From: Myripristis murdjan | Taxonomy: Eukaryota; Chordata; Actinopteri; Holocentriformes; Holocentridae | Length of the DNA: 64,000 nt | Assembly: GCF_902150065.1 (NCBI RefSeq) | Contig: NC_043996.1 | Span: forward strand, 16,464,985-16,528,984 | Direction of reading: 5' to 3' | Shown here: positions 13,256-37,034 of the stretch, piece after piece | How the letters are laid out: each line of letters opens with the position of its first letter | Numbering within the stretch: the first letter of the stretch is position 1 | The notes under the pieces: generated by a model | What the model was told of the DNA's origin: nothing | Database searches by the model: none | Seen by the model: the letters and a program-made list of their open reading frames with translations, nothing else | Program-made: the position numbers and the translations under genes

Positions 13256-13476
13256 CTCTATGACAGGGGTGGGCAACCATGTGCCATGGTGAGCCAAGAG
13301 TCTGCAGGTTTTCATTCCAACCAAAAACCACACTAGGTGATTTCACCGATTACCTCACTTTCAAGCAGGGAGAAGGAACAAATCAGTGAAATCATCTGGT
13401 GTAGTTTTTGGTTGGAATGAAAACCTGCAGACTCTCAGCTCTGCATGGCACATGGTTGCCTTCCCCTGCTCTATGA
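13256..13476. mobile_element. Non-autonomous hAT transposon (MITE) with 8-bp target duplication
   Basis: The element spans 13264-13468. It begins CAGGGGTGGGCAACC and ends GGTTGCCTTCCCCTG, the CAGGGGT-type terminus used by hAT elements. The two halves are long inverted repeats: the ACCATGTGCCATG, CTGCAGGTTTTCATTCC and AACCAAAAAC blocks all recur inverted. It is flanked on both sides by the same 8 bases, CTCTATGA (13256-13263 and 13469-13476), which is the hAT target-site length. At about 205 bp and with no ORF it cannot mobilise itself. The exact duplication and well-matched arms suggest a fairly recent insertion. Confidence 0.92.
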
Positions 13477-14338
13477 AAAGTTAAAATGTATCTCTGCACT
13501 GCCCTTTTTTCAGTGCCTAGTGGCTGTCAGCTTGGAAGAAAACATTAAACATTATATTTAACAGCAGAGAGATGATTTTTGTATGTCCCTTGCTTCTTTG
13601 GACTGTCACTTTATGACTGAATGTGGCTTTGGTAATGTGTTCTTTGTTGGAAATGAAATGTTCATGGGTTACTTCAACCTCTGTCCCTGTGTACACCACT
13701 AGTCTGTGTGCTTTCTGTTTATCCTGTAAATATTCATACATTTATGGATCATTTCTGCTGGCAGTGACATCCCCTTCTGTTCCCTCATCCTGTTATGCAG
13801 CTGCTGGCACCCGTCCAAAGCTCTCCTGTCTTGCGCTCTTGCTCTTTGCTTTCTCTCCCTCTTCTTTCCACCTCTTGTTTTATCATTGAGCAGGAAAATG
13901 TCTACCATGTTGCCTTGCCATGCTGGAGCCCTCCACCTCCTCCTTTTCCCTCCTCCCACTCCCTCTCCTTCCTCTGCTGTATAACCGAGCTGCTCGGCGG
14001 TTACGTAAGAGCTAAGGTCAAAGTGTCACTGCCGTTGTCAAGGGAGACACAGAACAGAGGGGCTTTAGAGGAGATGTTCAGGGGGCGAGGAGAGGGGAAA
14101 AAACAGCATGCAGACGGACGACGGCGAGAGGAACTGCTGCCAGAAAGGCTAAAGAATTATAGATTTGAACATGGACACGAGAGTAAATACATCAAACTAT
14201 CAGAATCTATTTCACTTGCACTGAAATGAAGAAGAAAAGGAAGTGTATAAATGAAAAGATAAGAGATTATGTACTGTATGAATAACACAGAGGAAAGAGA
14301 GGGAGGGGGTTTGGTGAAGAGACAGGAATAAACAAAAG

Positions 14339-14340
<2 letters not shown>

Positions 14341-14380
<40 letters not shown>

Positions 14381-14397
14381 CGAGAGAGCGAGAGAGA
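14341..14397. repeat. (GT)n-(GA)n compound microsatellite
   Basis: About 28 bases of GT followed by about 28 bases of GA/CGAGA on the plus strand. Confidence 0.95.
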
Positions 14398-14514
14398 GAT
14401 AGAATCTGTGACTGTAGATACCCTGTGCTATGCTGCTCCACTAACCTAGTTTGAGTAATCTGCCTTCTTGCTGTTTCATAACACTGCTGCCAGAACATTG
14501 CATCATAACACCCA

Positions 14515-14559
<45 letters not shown>
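14515..14559. repeat. (CA)n microsatellite
   Basis: About 45 bases of CA, flanked by further CA-rich sequence. Confidence 0.95.
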
Positions 14560-14564
<5 letters not shown>

Positions 14565-15974
14565 ACCGCACACACTCCCACCACCACTGCCCATCCCACA
14601 TCCATAATTGTACACTATCCCGGGCAGACTCTCACATCACAATCAGAATTCCCTTTATTTATAAATTATGCTTAGGTAAGAGAATACAGTGTAAAATTAC
14701 TAAACTGATGAAAAAGCAGATACACTGTACACTGGACGTCACAGATAACAAAGAAAAGGACATTGCAAAACCACATAACATAAGACACAGAGCATTACAT
14801 ATGCATAATACCATTATCTATATTTCATAACCTGACATCACATTAAACAAGGTTAGCCGCAGAGATGTCCTATTTTAACAGCAAGGAGAATGCATATATA
14901 ATAACACTAAAACGCACATATGTGTTGAGTACAATTATATAACCGTTCATCCTGTAACCAATCATGCAAAATTTCACTGGCAGAATTCCCTTGAATTTAT
15001 GAATTCTTGCATGTTATTCTCACTGCCAAGGCAAGTCAAGTTAATGTTTATGAATGCGCACAGCTGTCTCCCAAAAACCAGAAAAACACACAAGCAAAGA
15101 GTCAAACTTGTGATATCACTGGGTGTAAACTCTGGAGATGCTCCACACAGTATGAATTATGGGGAAGAAAGATGGTCTGTCCACAAAATTGGTCTCCCAT
15201 TTATTAGCTGAGGAGCAACTCCAGGCTGTGTATCAAAAGACATCACATTTTTGCATGTCAGTTCTCTACTGTTTTAATTGCCCATGCTCATAAATAGTGG
15301 TTGATGACAGATAAACATAGATTAAGCGGCATTCCAATCTCAAAAGGGCTGATTGTACAACTTTCTCTTTTCACCGGCGAGAGAAAATGTCCGGCGTCCT
15401 CAACGTTTTTGGATGTTAGGGGTGTCGTGTGTGTGTCATCATACTCAACTACTTTTAGAAAAGATTTCCTGGGGACAGCTACTGTAAGGCCTTGAATTCT
15501 CCAAGCTGACTCAGGACAAGCTCATATGGCAAAAGAGCAGCCGGGTCAACGAACATCATTGAAGTTGAGCAACCCAAATAACCAATCTGTCATCTAAGGT
15601 TATGTCATCTGTTCTTTCTGAGTTCAGCTGATCTGATATCAGTGCATTCATCAAAACGGACCACAAGAAACCTGTTTGATGGTGTGTTGTTGTTGCTTGT
15701 CACCGCGGTTGGCAACACCTTCACAGGTTCTTAATGACACACTATGAACATTACAGTAAGTTGTGTCAAACTGATGGGTGTTACCTGATACATGGAAATC
15801 AGGCTTCACTTCCATGATAATCGAGTATAAATAAATATTAGATTGATTTTTGTTGTTATTGGAGGTTGCCTGCCCTGTGATTATTACCGGTTGGACGTCA
15901 TATTTTTATTGATTTATCACCACATCTGTGCTGAGTGCCAGGGCAAGCAGCTAGTCAGTCATTTACCAAGCCAC

Positions 15975-16493
15975 CTTAAACGCGTTCCCGTGTGCGCGCC
16001 CCCGCGGGTGCTGTGAGAGGAGCTGTCGGCAGTGAGATCATGTGAGAGTCCACGCTTGGAGAAAGTAGGTTAGCAGGGTAGACTGAGAGGAAAGCAGGCG
16101 GAGAGTCACAGCAGCAGAGGGAGGGGGGGCTCAAGCACTGGGAGTCCTGCAAGCCAAGCTCAACCACCGTGGGACTTTTCTGTCAAAAAGTTCGCCGAAA
16201 TACAGCCGCTAGTGCGTCGAGACAATAACATGCAAGCCAAAGCGACTTTCTTTACTCTTACTTTTCCAACGCCGGACTTGGTCGAGCGATAAGGGGGAAA
16301 GAGTTTCGGGTAGTTTTTTTCCTCCTCTGTTGTTGGCCGTGTTTACCGAAAGCTGTCTGCCACTGGAGCGAAGTTTATATTTAGAGAGCCAGTTCGCTCT
16401 GGCTCTGCTGTGTTGCTCTGACTATTCTGACATCCATTTGAACCACATGTAGTCGTGTTTTCGGCATCCGCGCAAGAAAAACAAGACATCAAA
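15975..16493 (+). promoter_or_regulatory. Promoter and 5' leader of ror, with two upstream ORFs
   Basis: Base composition turns GC- and CpG-rich at about 15978 (CGCGTTCCCGTGTGCGCGCC) and stays so up to the start codon at 16494. No TATA box is visible, which suggests a CpG-type promoter. The leader holds a 20-codon uORF at 16230-16292 and a start-stop pair ATG-TAG at 16447-16452, 41 bases before the main ATG. Both could lower translation. The transcription start itself cannot be seen. Confidence 0.6.
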
Positions 16494-28430
<11,937 letters not shown>

Positions 28431-30940
28431 ACAGACACACACAAAAACAGACAGAGAGAGAAGGAGAGAGAGTGAGAAAGTGTGTGAAGAGGTAGGGAAG
28501 CAAAAGGAGAGACAGAGGAGAATATACAATAGATGTTGAAGCTCAACAACCAGCAGTTTTAAGAGACAATCCAGGACATGTAATACTCAGTCTCCCATGA
28601 TCCCAAACTTGTCCTCCACTTTCCCAGCAGGCAAAGCACCTTACACTACAGACCACACATGCTCATGGTCCTCTACTTTTGTAGCATTAACAACAAGCGG
28701 ATGGGCATTATAATAACACAGTGTCCCACATAGCATGAGACGGCTCCAAGCTCTAATACTCGTTCGAGATCCGATCCACTGTGGATCACCCAACCAGTCA
28801 TGAATGTACCTCAGTCATAAGCACCAGTGCACAAGCCACAACCCATCAGCGAATGTACAAACCTGCCGCTTCGGGACAGAGTTCTACACACAGAACGAAG
28901 TCCTCTTGATCAACAGGTCTCAACATGAAAACGGCTTTCTGCCAATATGTTTTCTCTGTATTGATTTTCTGTACTGATGCGTCAGAGTACGGTACACATA
29001 CATATTCATACAGACAATATCCTTGTATTGACCATCTCTAAGGGACCAAGATCATCTGTCATTTCCTATCATAAAAAAAGGAAATGCACAGGTATGATAT
29101 GGCTCACAACCTAGGCAGGCCTTTTGGCTCAGTTAAAAAAAATGGTCTCACACATACGCACACACACATAGTTAGACAGTGTTTGGTGCTGCCTTTTGTA
29201 GGCTCTTATAATGCAATGAGAAACCTCAGTCCCACACACCCCTTCCCTTGTAAATGCCACTTAGAGACAGGAAAAGATGAAATTATCTTTAATTTATATA
29301 CACGTTTATAAACAAATATTTTAAATAAGAATGTAAATAAATGACTATATATATATTAGTATATAGAGAGGTGGAATGTGTGAGTGCAGTTGAGAAAGAA
29401 AGGGAGAGAAAAGCAGATGGCGAGAGGGAGAGCGAGAGCGAGAGGGGAAAAAGATGGATACTTCAGGAAAGCAGATTTTTGGACTCAGTCCTTTTCTGGA
29501 CTATTTTCCTCTTGACCATACTCAGGTTTCCACGGCAACAACCCCTCTTGCCCTCATAGAAACCCAACCGGGTGACATGCAGTTGTGATGCAAGCAACGG
29601 GGTGGACACTTGTTGCAGACATGACACGGCAGGGGAGGCACTCTACCCACACAAAGGCTAAAAAAAAAAAAACAAACAATAAAAAAAACTGCCTTTATCT
29701 CACTTTCAAACTGAAAGCATTCACTCTCAAAGACTCGGTGCTGTCGCAGCCGCCCCTGCCAAAAGAGATACGACGACAAAGAGGACACTAAGGAGAAGAG
29801 ACAGCAAGGCAAAAGACGATTTCATGAACTCTACGTAACAAGAGACTTGGGGATGCACAGTGTCTCCCCACTTGTTTCTAACCAGCAGTTAATAGGTGTA
29901 GTATACTCATCTTTTATTCATAATGTTTCCGCTGGTTTCAGGATGGGCCGCGGACGGTCCATATGTATCATAAACCCTCCTTGCTGGTTGGAGCAACTGT
30001 ATTATTTTTGTACATTTGTTGTTCCTCTCTCCTTCAGTCCTGAACCTGACACCTGCCCAAAATACCAAGCACTTATTCTTTCCTCTTATCTCACTGGGCA
30101 CTAGTTTAAGGCCAGACAGAGCTCCCAGCTGTCACCCTGAGTCAGGCCTCAGTGCCAGTAAGACGTAAACACTTTATTCTCAAGTTATTTATTTTTGTTG
30201 TATGCTTTCTACAAGTTTGCCCATACCTCTCTGTTTTTCATATACAAACATAACACATTTTCTACAGGATGATATTAGCATTGATACAATAATGTCTTAC
30301 TTACTGTAAGTCCCAGAGCAGATTTTGGGAAACTGCCTGCCGCTCAGGGAGACAGTTGTAATCTCTGTCAGTGACCCTTTAGTACCAGTGTCGTCTTCTA
30401 GCCTTGTACTCCTCACACCTTTGCACCTAAGATGAGACCCATAACCATAATCACTGTGGACGTAAGTTCTATTTTTGTGAATGTTACTCACAAAGTGTCA
30501 AAACCCTCGCCCCTCCTCGTCCTAATATTGTAACATGAAATTTATGAGAAATAGGAGTTTTAAAAAAAAAAAATCATTTAAATAGAGAGAAAGATGAATT
30601 TCAATATTGGAGTTTAATGTTTCTTTTGCTGTGAGTTTCATTTATCTGTCAGTCTTTTATCCACTTTTATTTTCTTTTTGTGTCTCCACCTTTTGTCTTG
30701 TAAAGTAAGTGATCTATTTTTTTTATTCAAGCAAGATTAGGAAAATTCCAAACAAAAAAAAAGCAAAAAAAAAAAAAAAAAGTTTGTTTCCCTTCTCTTT
30801 CCCTGTATGACAAAATGTACAAGAGGTATATTACTAGTCCAAGAGTAATTGAGTCACACAGCTCGATATATATTGTTGTCCAATGGGATACATTATATGT
30901 GGTTTTAAGAATGTAATAAAATTATTTCATTTTCTTTTGA
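28431..30940 (+). other. 3' UTR of ror
   Basis: About 2.5 kb of non-coding sequence follows the stop. AATAAA at 29336-29341 and 30915-30920 could each end the transcript. It contains CA- and GA-rich stretches just after the stop and several A-rich tracts (29660, 30560, 30750). No other gene is recognised in it. Confidence 0.65.
30915..30920 (+). terminator. Distal poly(A) signal of ror
   Basis: AATAAA followed within 40 bases by a T/GT-rich stretch (TTTCATTGTGTCTTTTTT), the usual downstream element. It is the last good signal before the sh3gl1 promoter. Confidence 0.6.
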
Positions 30941-31355
30941 AATGTTTCATTGTGTCTTTTTTCACAAAATAGTAAGATTTTCTTTGGATATTGGAAGTAA
31001 GCTTTCTTGTTCAATACACCACTGTGTATAGGCTTGCTAACAGACTAATCACATATTCCATATACTCAAAAAGCCAGTAATATCACTGTTCTGTCATTAT
31101 TTCCCTGAGAAACTATGACTTTTCCATGTGGTTTTAATCAAACATTAATTCTTGTGCATGCCAGTGAAGTAGTTTTGCAGCTAATAAGTAAAGCATGGAG
31201 TGTACTATCAGCAAGGGTGGGCAGCAGTGACACAAGATAATGAATTACGGGGGGGTGAAGTGATTTCATGAGGTCTGAGCTGAAATACACATGAGCAAAG
31301 GTCACATGTAATTTATTCAGCAGGTGACAGTTTCCAGAGAAAGAGGGATGTCTGG

Positions 31356-31360
<5 letters not shown>

Positions 31361-31444
<84 letters not shown>
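31361..31444. repeat. Uninterrupted (GT)42 microsatellite upstream of sh3gl1
   Basis: 84 bases of pure GT on the plus strand. It ends 225 bases before the sh3gl1 start codon, so it lies in the promoter or at the edge of the 5' leader. Confidence 0.97.
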
Positions 31445-31446
<2 letters not shown>

Positions 31447-31559
31447 GTGTGAGTGAGTGTGTGTGTACTGACCCAGTTTATCCACTAGGCTGGAGCCACT
31501 CTCGCTGAGCCAGGAAACACACAGTGGTTGCCTAGCAAGTTCCACACACAGTTCAAAGT

Positions 31560-32210
31560 TTGAAGACGTGTAACAGAAAGCTACGTTGGTGCAGGAAACG
31601 TCAACGTTACAGCTTTAATTTAAGACAGTTTCACCACAAACATCAAACTAGTAACATAAGTGCTGCAAGATGTCTGTCGCTGGACTGAAGAAACAATTTT
31701 ACAAAGCAAGCCAGGTAAGCGCGTAACTGTTTTTTACAGACTAGCTTGTAGCTTAGCTGGCTAGCTAACGTTATCGTTACTTTTACTGGTTAGCTTTAAG
31801 CTAACGTTAGCTAGCTGGTTAAGTTAACTCAACGCTAACCGAATTAGCTTATGTTGGGGATGCTTTTAAAACAATTTTACTAGAAGGAAAGGGCATTCCT
31901 TTCACTTGTCCTTGACGTGAAGTAACGTGCGGTAAATAAACATTTGACAGAGTGATATTTTAATTATCATTTTATCAGCTGTCAGTTTCGTTGTTCCTCA
32001 AAAGTAACGTCAGCTAACTTAGCTATCATAATGTTCAGAGAGTGGCTGCTAATTATCTGCTGGTAGGTTATGTCATTACCGCCAGTAACGTTAATAAATC
32101 AGTTCTGGTAATTCATTTGCAGCCAAGTAACTTAAAGGTTTTCGTGTTTGTCCAACTCTTTTTGTCATTTTACCGAATGACCGAGCTAACGTTACTGCTG
32201 ACTGACATAA
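31560..32210 (+). promoter_or_regulatory. sh3gl1 leader and first-intron cluster of GCTAACGTTAGC-type motifs
   Basis: AACGTTA-type words recur: CAACGTTACAG near 31600, CTAACGTTATCGTTAC near 31756, CTAACGTTAGCTAGC near 31801, then near 32080 (GTAACGTTAATAA) and near 32185 (GCTAACGTTACTG). Several are palindromic. They straddle exon 1 of sh3gl1 (31670-31714). Such clusters near 5' ends are familiar in spiny-rayed fish; their function is unknown to me. Confidence 0.5.
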
Positions 32211-34583
32211 AAGCACATAAAAGAGAGGACGTGTGCTCAAACTGGCTTCATGAAGATGCTGGAAGGCTAGTAGTAATGATGAGTAGTGATGAATAGTTTT
32301 TTTTTTTTTTTTTGCTTGTGTTGTTTTGCTATACTCCAAACAGGTGCATTCCTCGCTGCAGTTATGAGTAACACCCTTGGGTGTCATGTTGTTTGAGGCA
32401 TTCTGGGTGACGCAATGTGTTTCCCAAGGTGTACATCAAAGTCCGATAGTGTAATGCGTTTGTTGTGGATAGTGCCTCTGAATGCAGCTGATGTTTGGCT
32501 TGTTCCTTTGTAGCCTATGTCTTCAGCTCTGAGCATGTTGTATGATTATTAGTGTGAGACTGAGACTCTTACAGAGCAGGCAAACTAACGCTGCATCAGT
32601 ATTCCTGCATGTCATATAAATTTGCTTGGAAATCAGTGGGCCTTAATTTCCATACACACAAATTCATTTGTTAAAAATAGAAAAGAAAGTGAATTATTTA
32701 GTGTCTTTAAAAGGGATCCACAAGACTTTGTCAGCCAGAGACTTGTGTTACTGGCTGGCTTACAAAAAGTTTTTAACTTTACAGTGGTGGATGTCTCATT
32801 TTGGATTGTAACTCCCCCTTTTCTGTACTCTTTCAGTGTGACACAGATGGCATCAGAATTCAAGTGCAGTTTAACACTGACAGATGAGATATGTCAGCTT
32901 GGATGCAAGCTGGCATTTGTAGGCGTTAACAGTGAACGTCACACACTGACAGGTTGTTTGCAAACATTCAGGTTAGTCTGTCAGAGCTCTGCACAGGTTT
33001 TTTTTTTTTTTTTTTTTTTTTAAAGGCTCTCTGCAGATAATATATTTAATTAAGGTGAGATGTCTTAATTAAGTATTTTAAATAGTGTGCTCAAAAATAA
33101 AAATGATTGTGAAACCTAGCCAGTTTAGGGGGACGGCACATTCTCATAACAGGGATGGAGAATTTCAGTTGTTTCCACAGATTTTGCATCCCAAATGTTT
33201 TGTCCATGTTCCCATGTTTTTTGGATTATAAGTAGAGTTACTTAGGGTCTGTGGAAAAATGTGGTTTGAATACTGCATTTGGCCATATTGTGATTTTGTT
33301 ATATTTCCGTGAATTGTTCTGTCCTCCTATGGTTACACCTGGCTTACAAAAGGGTCTTGCATTGTCTGTATACCTGCACAACAATTTTTGTGGTGAGTGA
33401 TAGACAACTCCTTGCTCAGTGGGTGTGTCGCGGACCATTGGCAGTGGAATCTGGTTATGTGACCACTGTGCCCTAACGGGATTCCAGGCCTTTAGAAATC
33501 CTGTGAAACAGAATTAGTCCATAAGTCAAGAATGAAGTGAATGTACTCGTGTCAAATTCTGTCTTTGCTTCCTGATTCCACTGATTTGGTGCCAAAATTG
33601 ATTAGATATTGCAGTTAAATGCATTGCTTCTTATTAAAGTACACAGAGGCGAGGACTTGATTCATTATTAGTGAGTGCGGGAGCTGAAGTGAGTCCCATG
33701 GGCCAACAGTTGGCCATCACTGTGTTGGACATTTGCAGAGCCACAGATGTTTTGTGGCCTAACCTGTGTATTTATAAACTAGAAAGACAGACGACCCATG
33801 TGGTCGCAGGTGTTGCGTACAGTGTGGCACTGACAGCTGCACCAAGTCAAGGCAAGGGAGAATGCACACACACAATGAGATGCTCTGTTTGGCCTGCCAG
33901 CCGGCCAAAGAGGAATGCAGAATTTGTCTCTAGAAGAGAAATGGAGAGTGCACTTGGGTGTCGTGTATGAGCAAATTTATTTCCATGTGTGAGTGAGTCA
34001 GAATGATGAAGTTAGTATGTTTGCTTAGTGAAAGTATGCATGAATGTGGTTGTGGTGTAGGAAACTGCAACGTGTGTGCTGACCTGGTGGAATATCCGTT
34101 ACTGAAGAAAAGCAGGGAAACCCATAATTTCTGATGGAATAAAAACTCTCAGTAGTGAGCAAAGACCAGGCTACAGTACTCATTCCTTAATGCAAACTGA
34201 TTCCAGGGTTCTTCTACTCATGGAAAAAACTGAGGATGTCTTGGAATTTGAAAATTCATTTAGCCAGGCATGGAAAAAAATCAGAAGGTCTTGTATGTTT
34301 TGCAAGGGGTAGCAAGGTTGTAAAGCCAGTAGGAAGACAGTCATTGACCCGGGTGGCCTGGGAGGGAAAGCCCAAAATCTGCCCTGCTGCCCGTGAGCAT
34401 GACTTTGTTTCCTTATCAGTTCCAAGAGCACTGTGCTTCACTCTGACCTCCCTTTTTAGGTGCACAAGAACAAGAGAATTTCCCTGTGGGGATTAAAGGC
34501 ATAATAATGGATATTTTTATCAGTCTTTGTTTAATCCGGACAAGTGTTGAATCTCAAGGTAGTCGTGGAAAGTAAGGAAGACC

Positions 34584-34615
<32 letters not shown>

Positions 34616-34716
34616 GGGAGGGGCATAAAAGGCACAATAATGGATATTTTTATCAGTCTTTGTTTAATCCGGACAAGTGTTGAATCTCAAGGTAGTCGTG
34701 GAAAGTAAGGAAGACC

Positions 34717-34752
<36 letters not shown>

Positions 34753-36989
34753 GGGGGGGGTTGGCTGTAGGTATTCTTCCAGGAGAGACCAGTCAACATG
34801 CAGTGTTTAGTCTTCTTCACTGCTGTGTTTGCTCTGTGTTCATAGATGGTGAGTGAGAAGGTTGGAGGTGTTGAAGGAACCAAACTGGATGAAGACTTCA
34901 AGGACCTGGAAAGGGTAAATTCATATGTTTTAAGAGAATATCATGAGTTATATTTGTTGGGTTGTTTGTTGTATTCATGTATTTTGCTGTAATGTAAATA
35001 ATTGCCCCTTATTTTCTTGTACTAGCGCTCTCTCAGTTGCATACAAACAGCCAGGTGTAAAGTGCTGTCTGTTCCTACCTGTCCCACCAGAAAGCTGATG
35101 TCACCAGCAAAGCTGTGGTGGATATCATCTCCAAAACCTCAGAGTACCTCCAGCCAAACCCTGCATCAAGAGCTAAGCTGACTATGCTCAACACGGTCTC
35201 CAAAATCCGGGGACAGGTGAGGAGCCCTGGCTACCCCCAGCCTGAGGGCCTCCTTGGGGAATGCATGACCAAGTACGGGCTGGAGTTGGGCGAGGACAAC
35301 AACTATGGTAAGACTGGTGGCAGACTGAAAGGAAAATCTGAGACTATAAGTAGTGAGTGGATGAGGTAATTAGTGGTGTATGTTTGATTGGACATTATCA
35401 AAATAGAGAGAGTTGAGAGTGGAACATGGAAATAAAATGATAAAACAGAAGGAAAATAGAAATGCATGTGAGTTCATGTGTTGCAAATAGATTTTTTTTC
35501 TCCAGGATAATATGTGTGTGTATGTCTACTTTATCCTTCTCTTTGTACTATCACCTCCTAAATTGCTAACATGCATCACCATGTCTTACACTGCCTTGTC
35601 AGTATTTTACATGTATGTGTCATGCAGGTGGGTCTCTATTGGATGTCGGGGAGTCAATGAAGAAGCTGTCTGAGGTCAAGGACTCTCTGGATATCGATGT
35701 CAAGCAGAACTTTATCGACCCACTGCAGGCAGTTGCTGACAAGGACATCAAAGACATCCAGGTATAAAATTGAATGGATGGTATGCCGCTGCTTGACAGT
35801 CCAGGAACGGACTAATGAGCTCAGCACTCATCATCTGCAGTCTAATGAAAAACTAATCCAGGCCAGATACATAATACCAGCTTAATAACACACAAATGTC
35901 TCAAGCCTACAGGCTAGCAGAGTTAAAATTATGTGCAGTTACAAATGCAGTTAAAAATGATGAAAAACAAATAAAATATTGTTATCATCATTGTATAATG
36001 AGCTCTCTGCCTCACAAACCCATACCCCACTCTCACCCCGTCAGCATCACCTTAAGAAGATGGAGGGCCGCCGTCTGGACTATGATTACAAAAAGAAGCG
36101 TCAGGGGAGGATCCCGGATGAAGAGCTCAGACAGGCTCTGGAAAAGTTCCACGAGTCCAAGGAGCTGGCTGAGAGCTCCATGCACAACCTGCTGGAGACA
36201 GACGTAAGCAGCCTCACATCAGTTACCTAGAATCCCAAAACCTGATCCTCTCTGTCATTTATGCTGTAATCCACACTGTTAGAATTGTAGACAGGCAGAG
36301 AGGGTAATGTAACCTATGTAGAGAGCTGCCCATTCTCTATACAGAACCATAGAGGATGATACAAAAGACAGAGGTGGAAATATCTCATTACCTGTGTCAG
36401 TAGATAAATAAATTTAAAAAATCTGGATCCAGATTAGCAATATCAGATCTGTGTGAAGTCACTTAATAGCAAGAGCATGATAAGAATTTCTGTCATACTA
36501 TAAGTGTGAGTCCAAATCTTTCCTCTGGCCTCTATCTCTTTGAATCACCAGAAGCATTTGATGGGTATTTCAGGAAAGGCATGCCTCCAGCTGCCCACGG
36601 CTTCTCATTTAACAAGCCAAATGGTTATATAATGCCTTAGAGGACATGATGTCTCAGGTGACGTGTTTTGTTTTTCGACCATGACTTGCAGTAATGTGAA
36701 CTTGTCAAACCTGTTTGGCATTTACTTTTTTCATACTTGTCCTAATGAGGCATTGCAAAGCTTTGTGGGCAAAGCAGTTATGGTGGGTAAAGTGTTACGT
36801 TGATGCTAAAGGAATGGGAGGAAAAGTAGGAGAGAGGACAGCATAAAAGAACACAGAATAATAGTTGAGTACAGTATTGAAGTGGTATGTACTTTAAAGT
36901 AGCTGCGAAAGTATGTATTGAAGGACAGCTGCCATTCTAAGAAAAGGCATTTAATTTATTTGTGTGTGTGTGTGTGTGTCTGTGTGTGT

Positions 36990-37034
<45 letters not shown>

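Larger units (their letters stand above)
13477..15960. other. Intergenic interval with GT/GA/CA microsatellites
   Basis: No coding exon is recognised. It holds (GT)n then (GA)n at 14341-14397 and (CA)n at 14515-14559. A pyrimidine-rich tract near 13850-13970 produces spurious ORFs. The rest is unremarkable AT-rich DNA up to the GC-rich ror leader. Confidence 0.6.
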
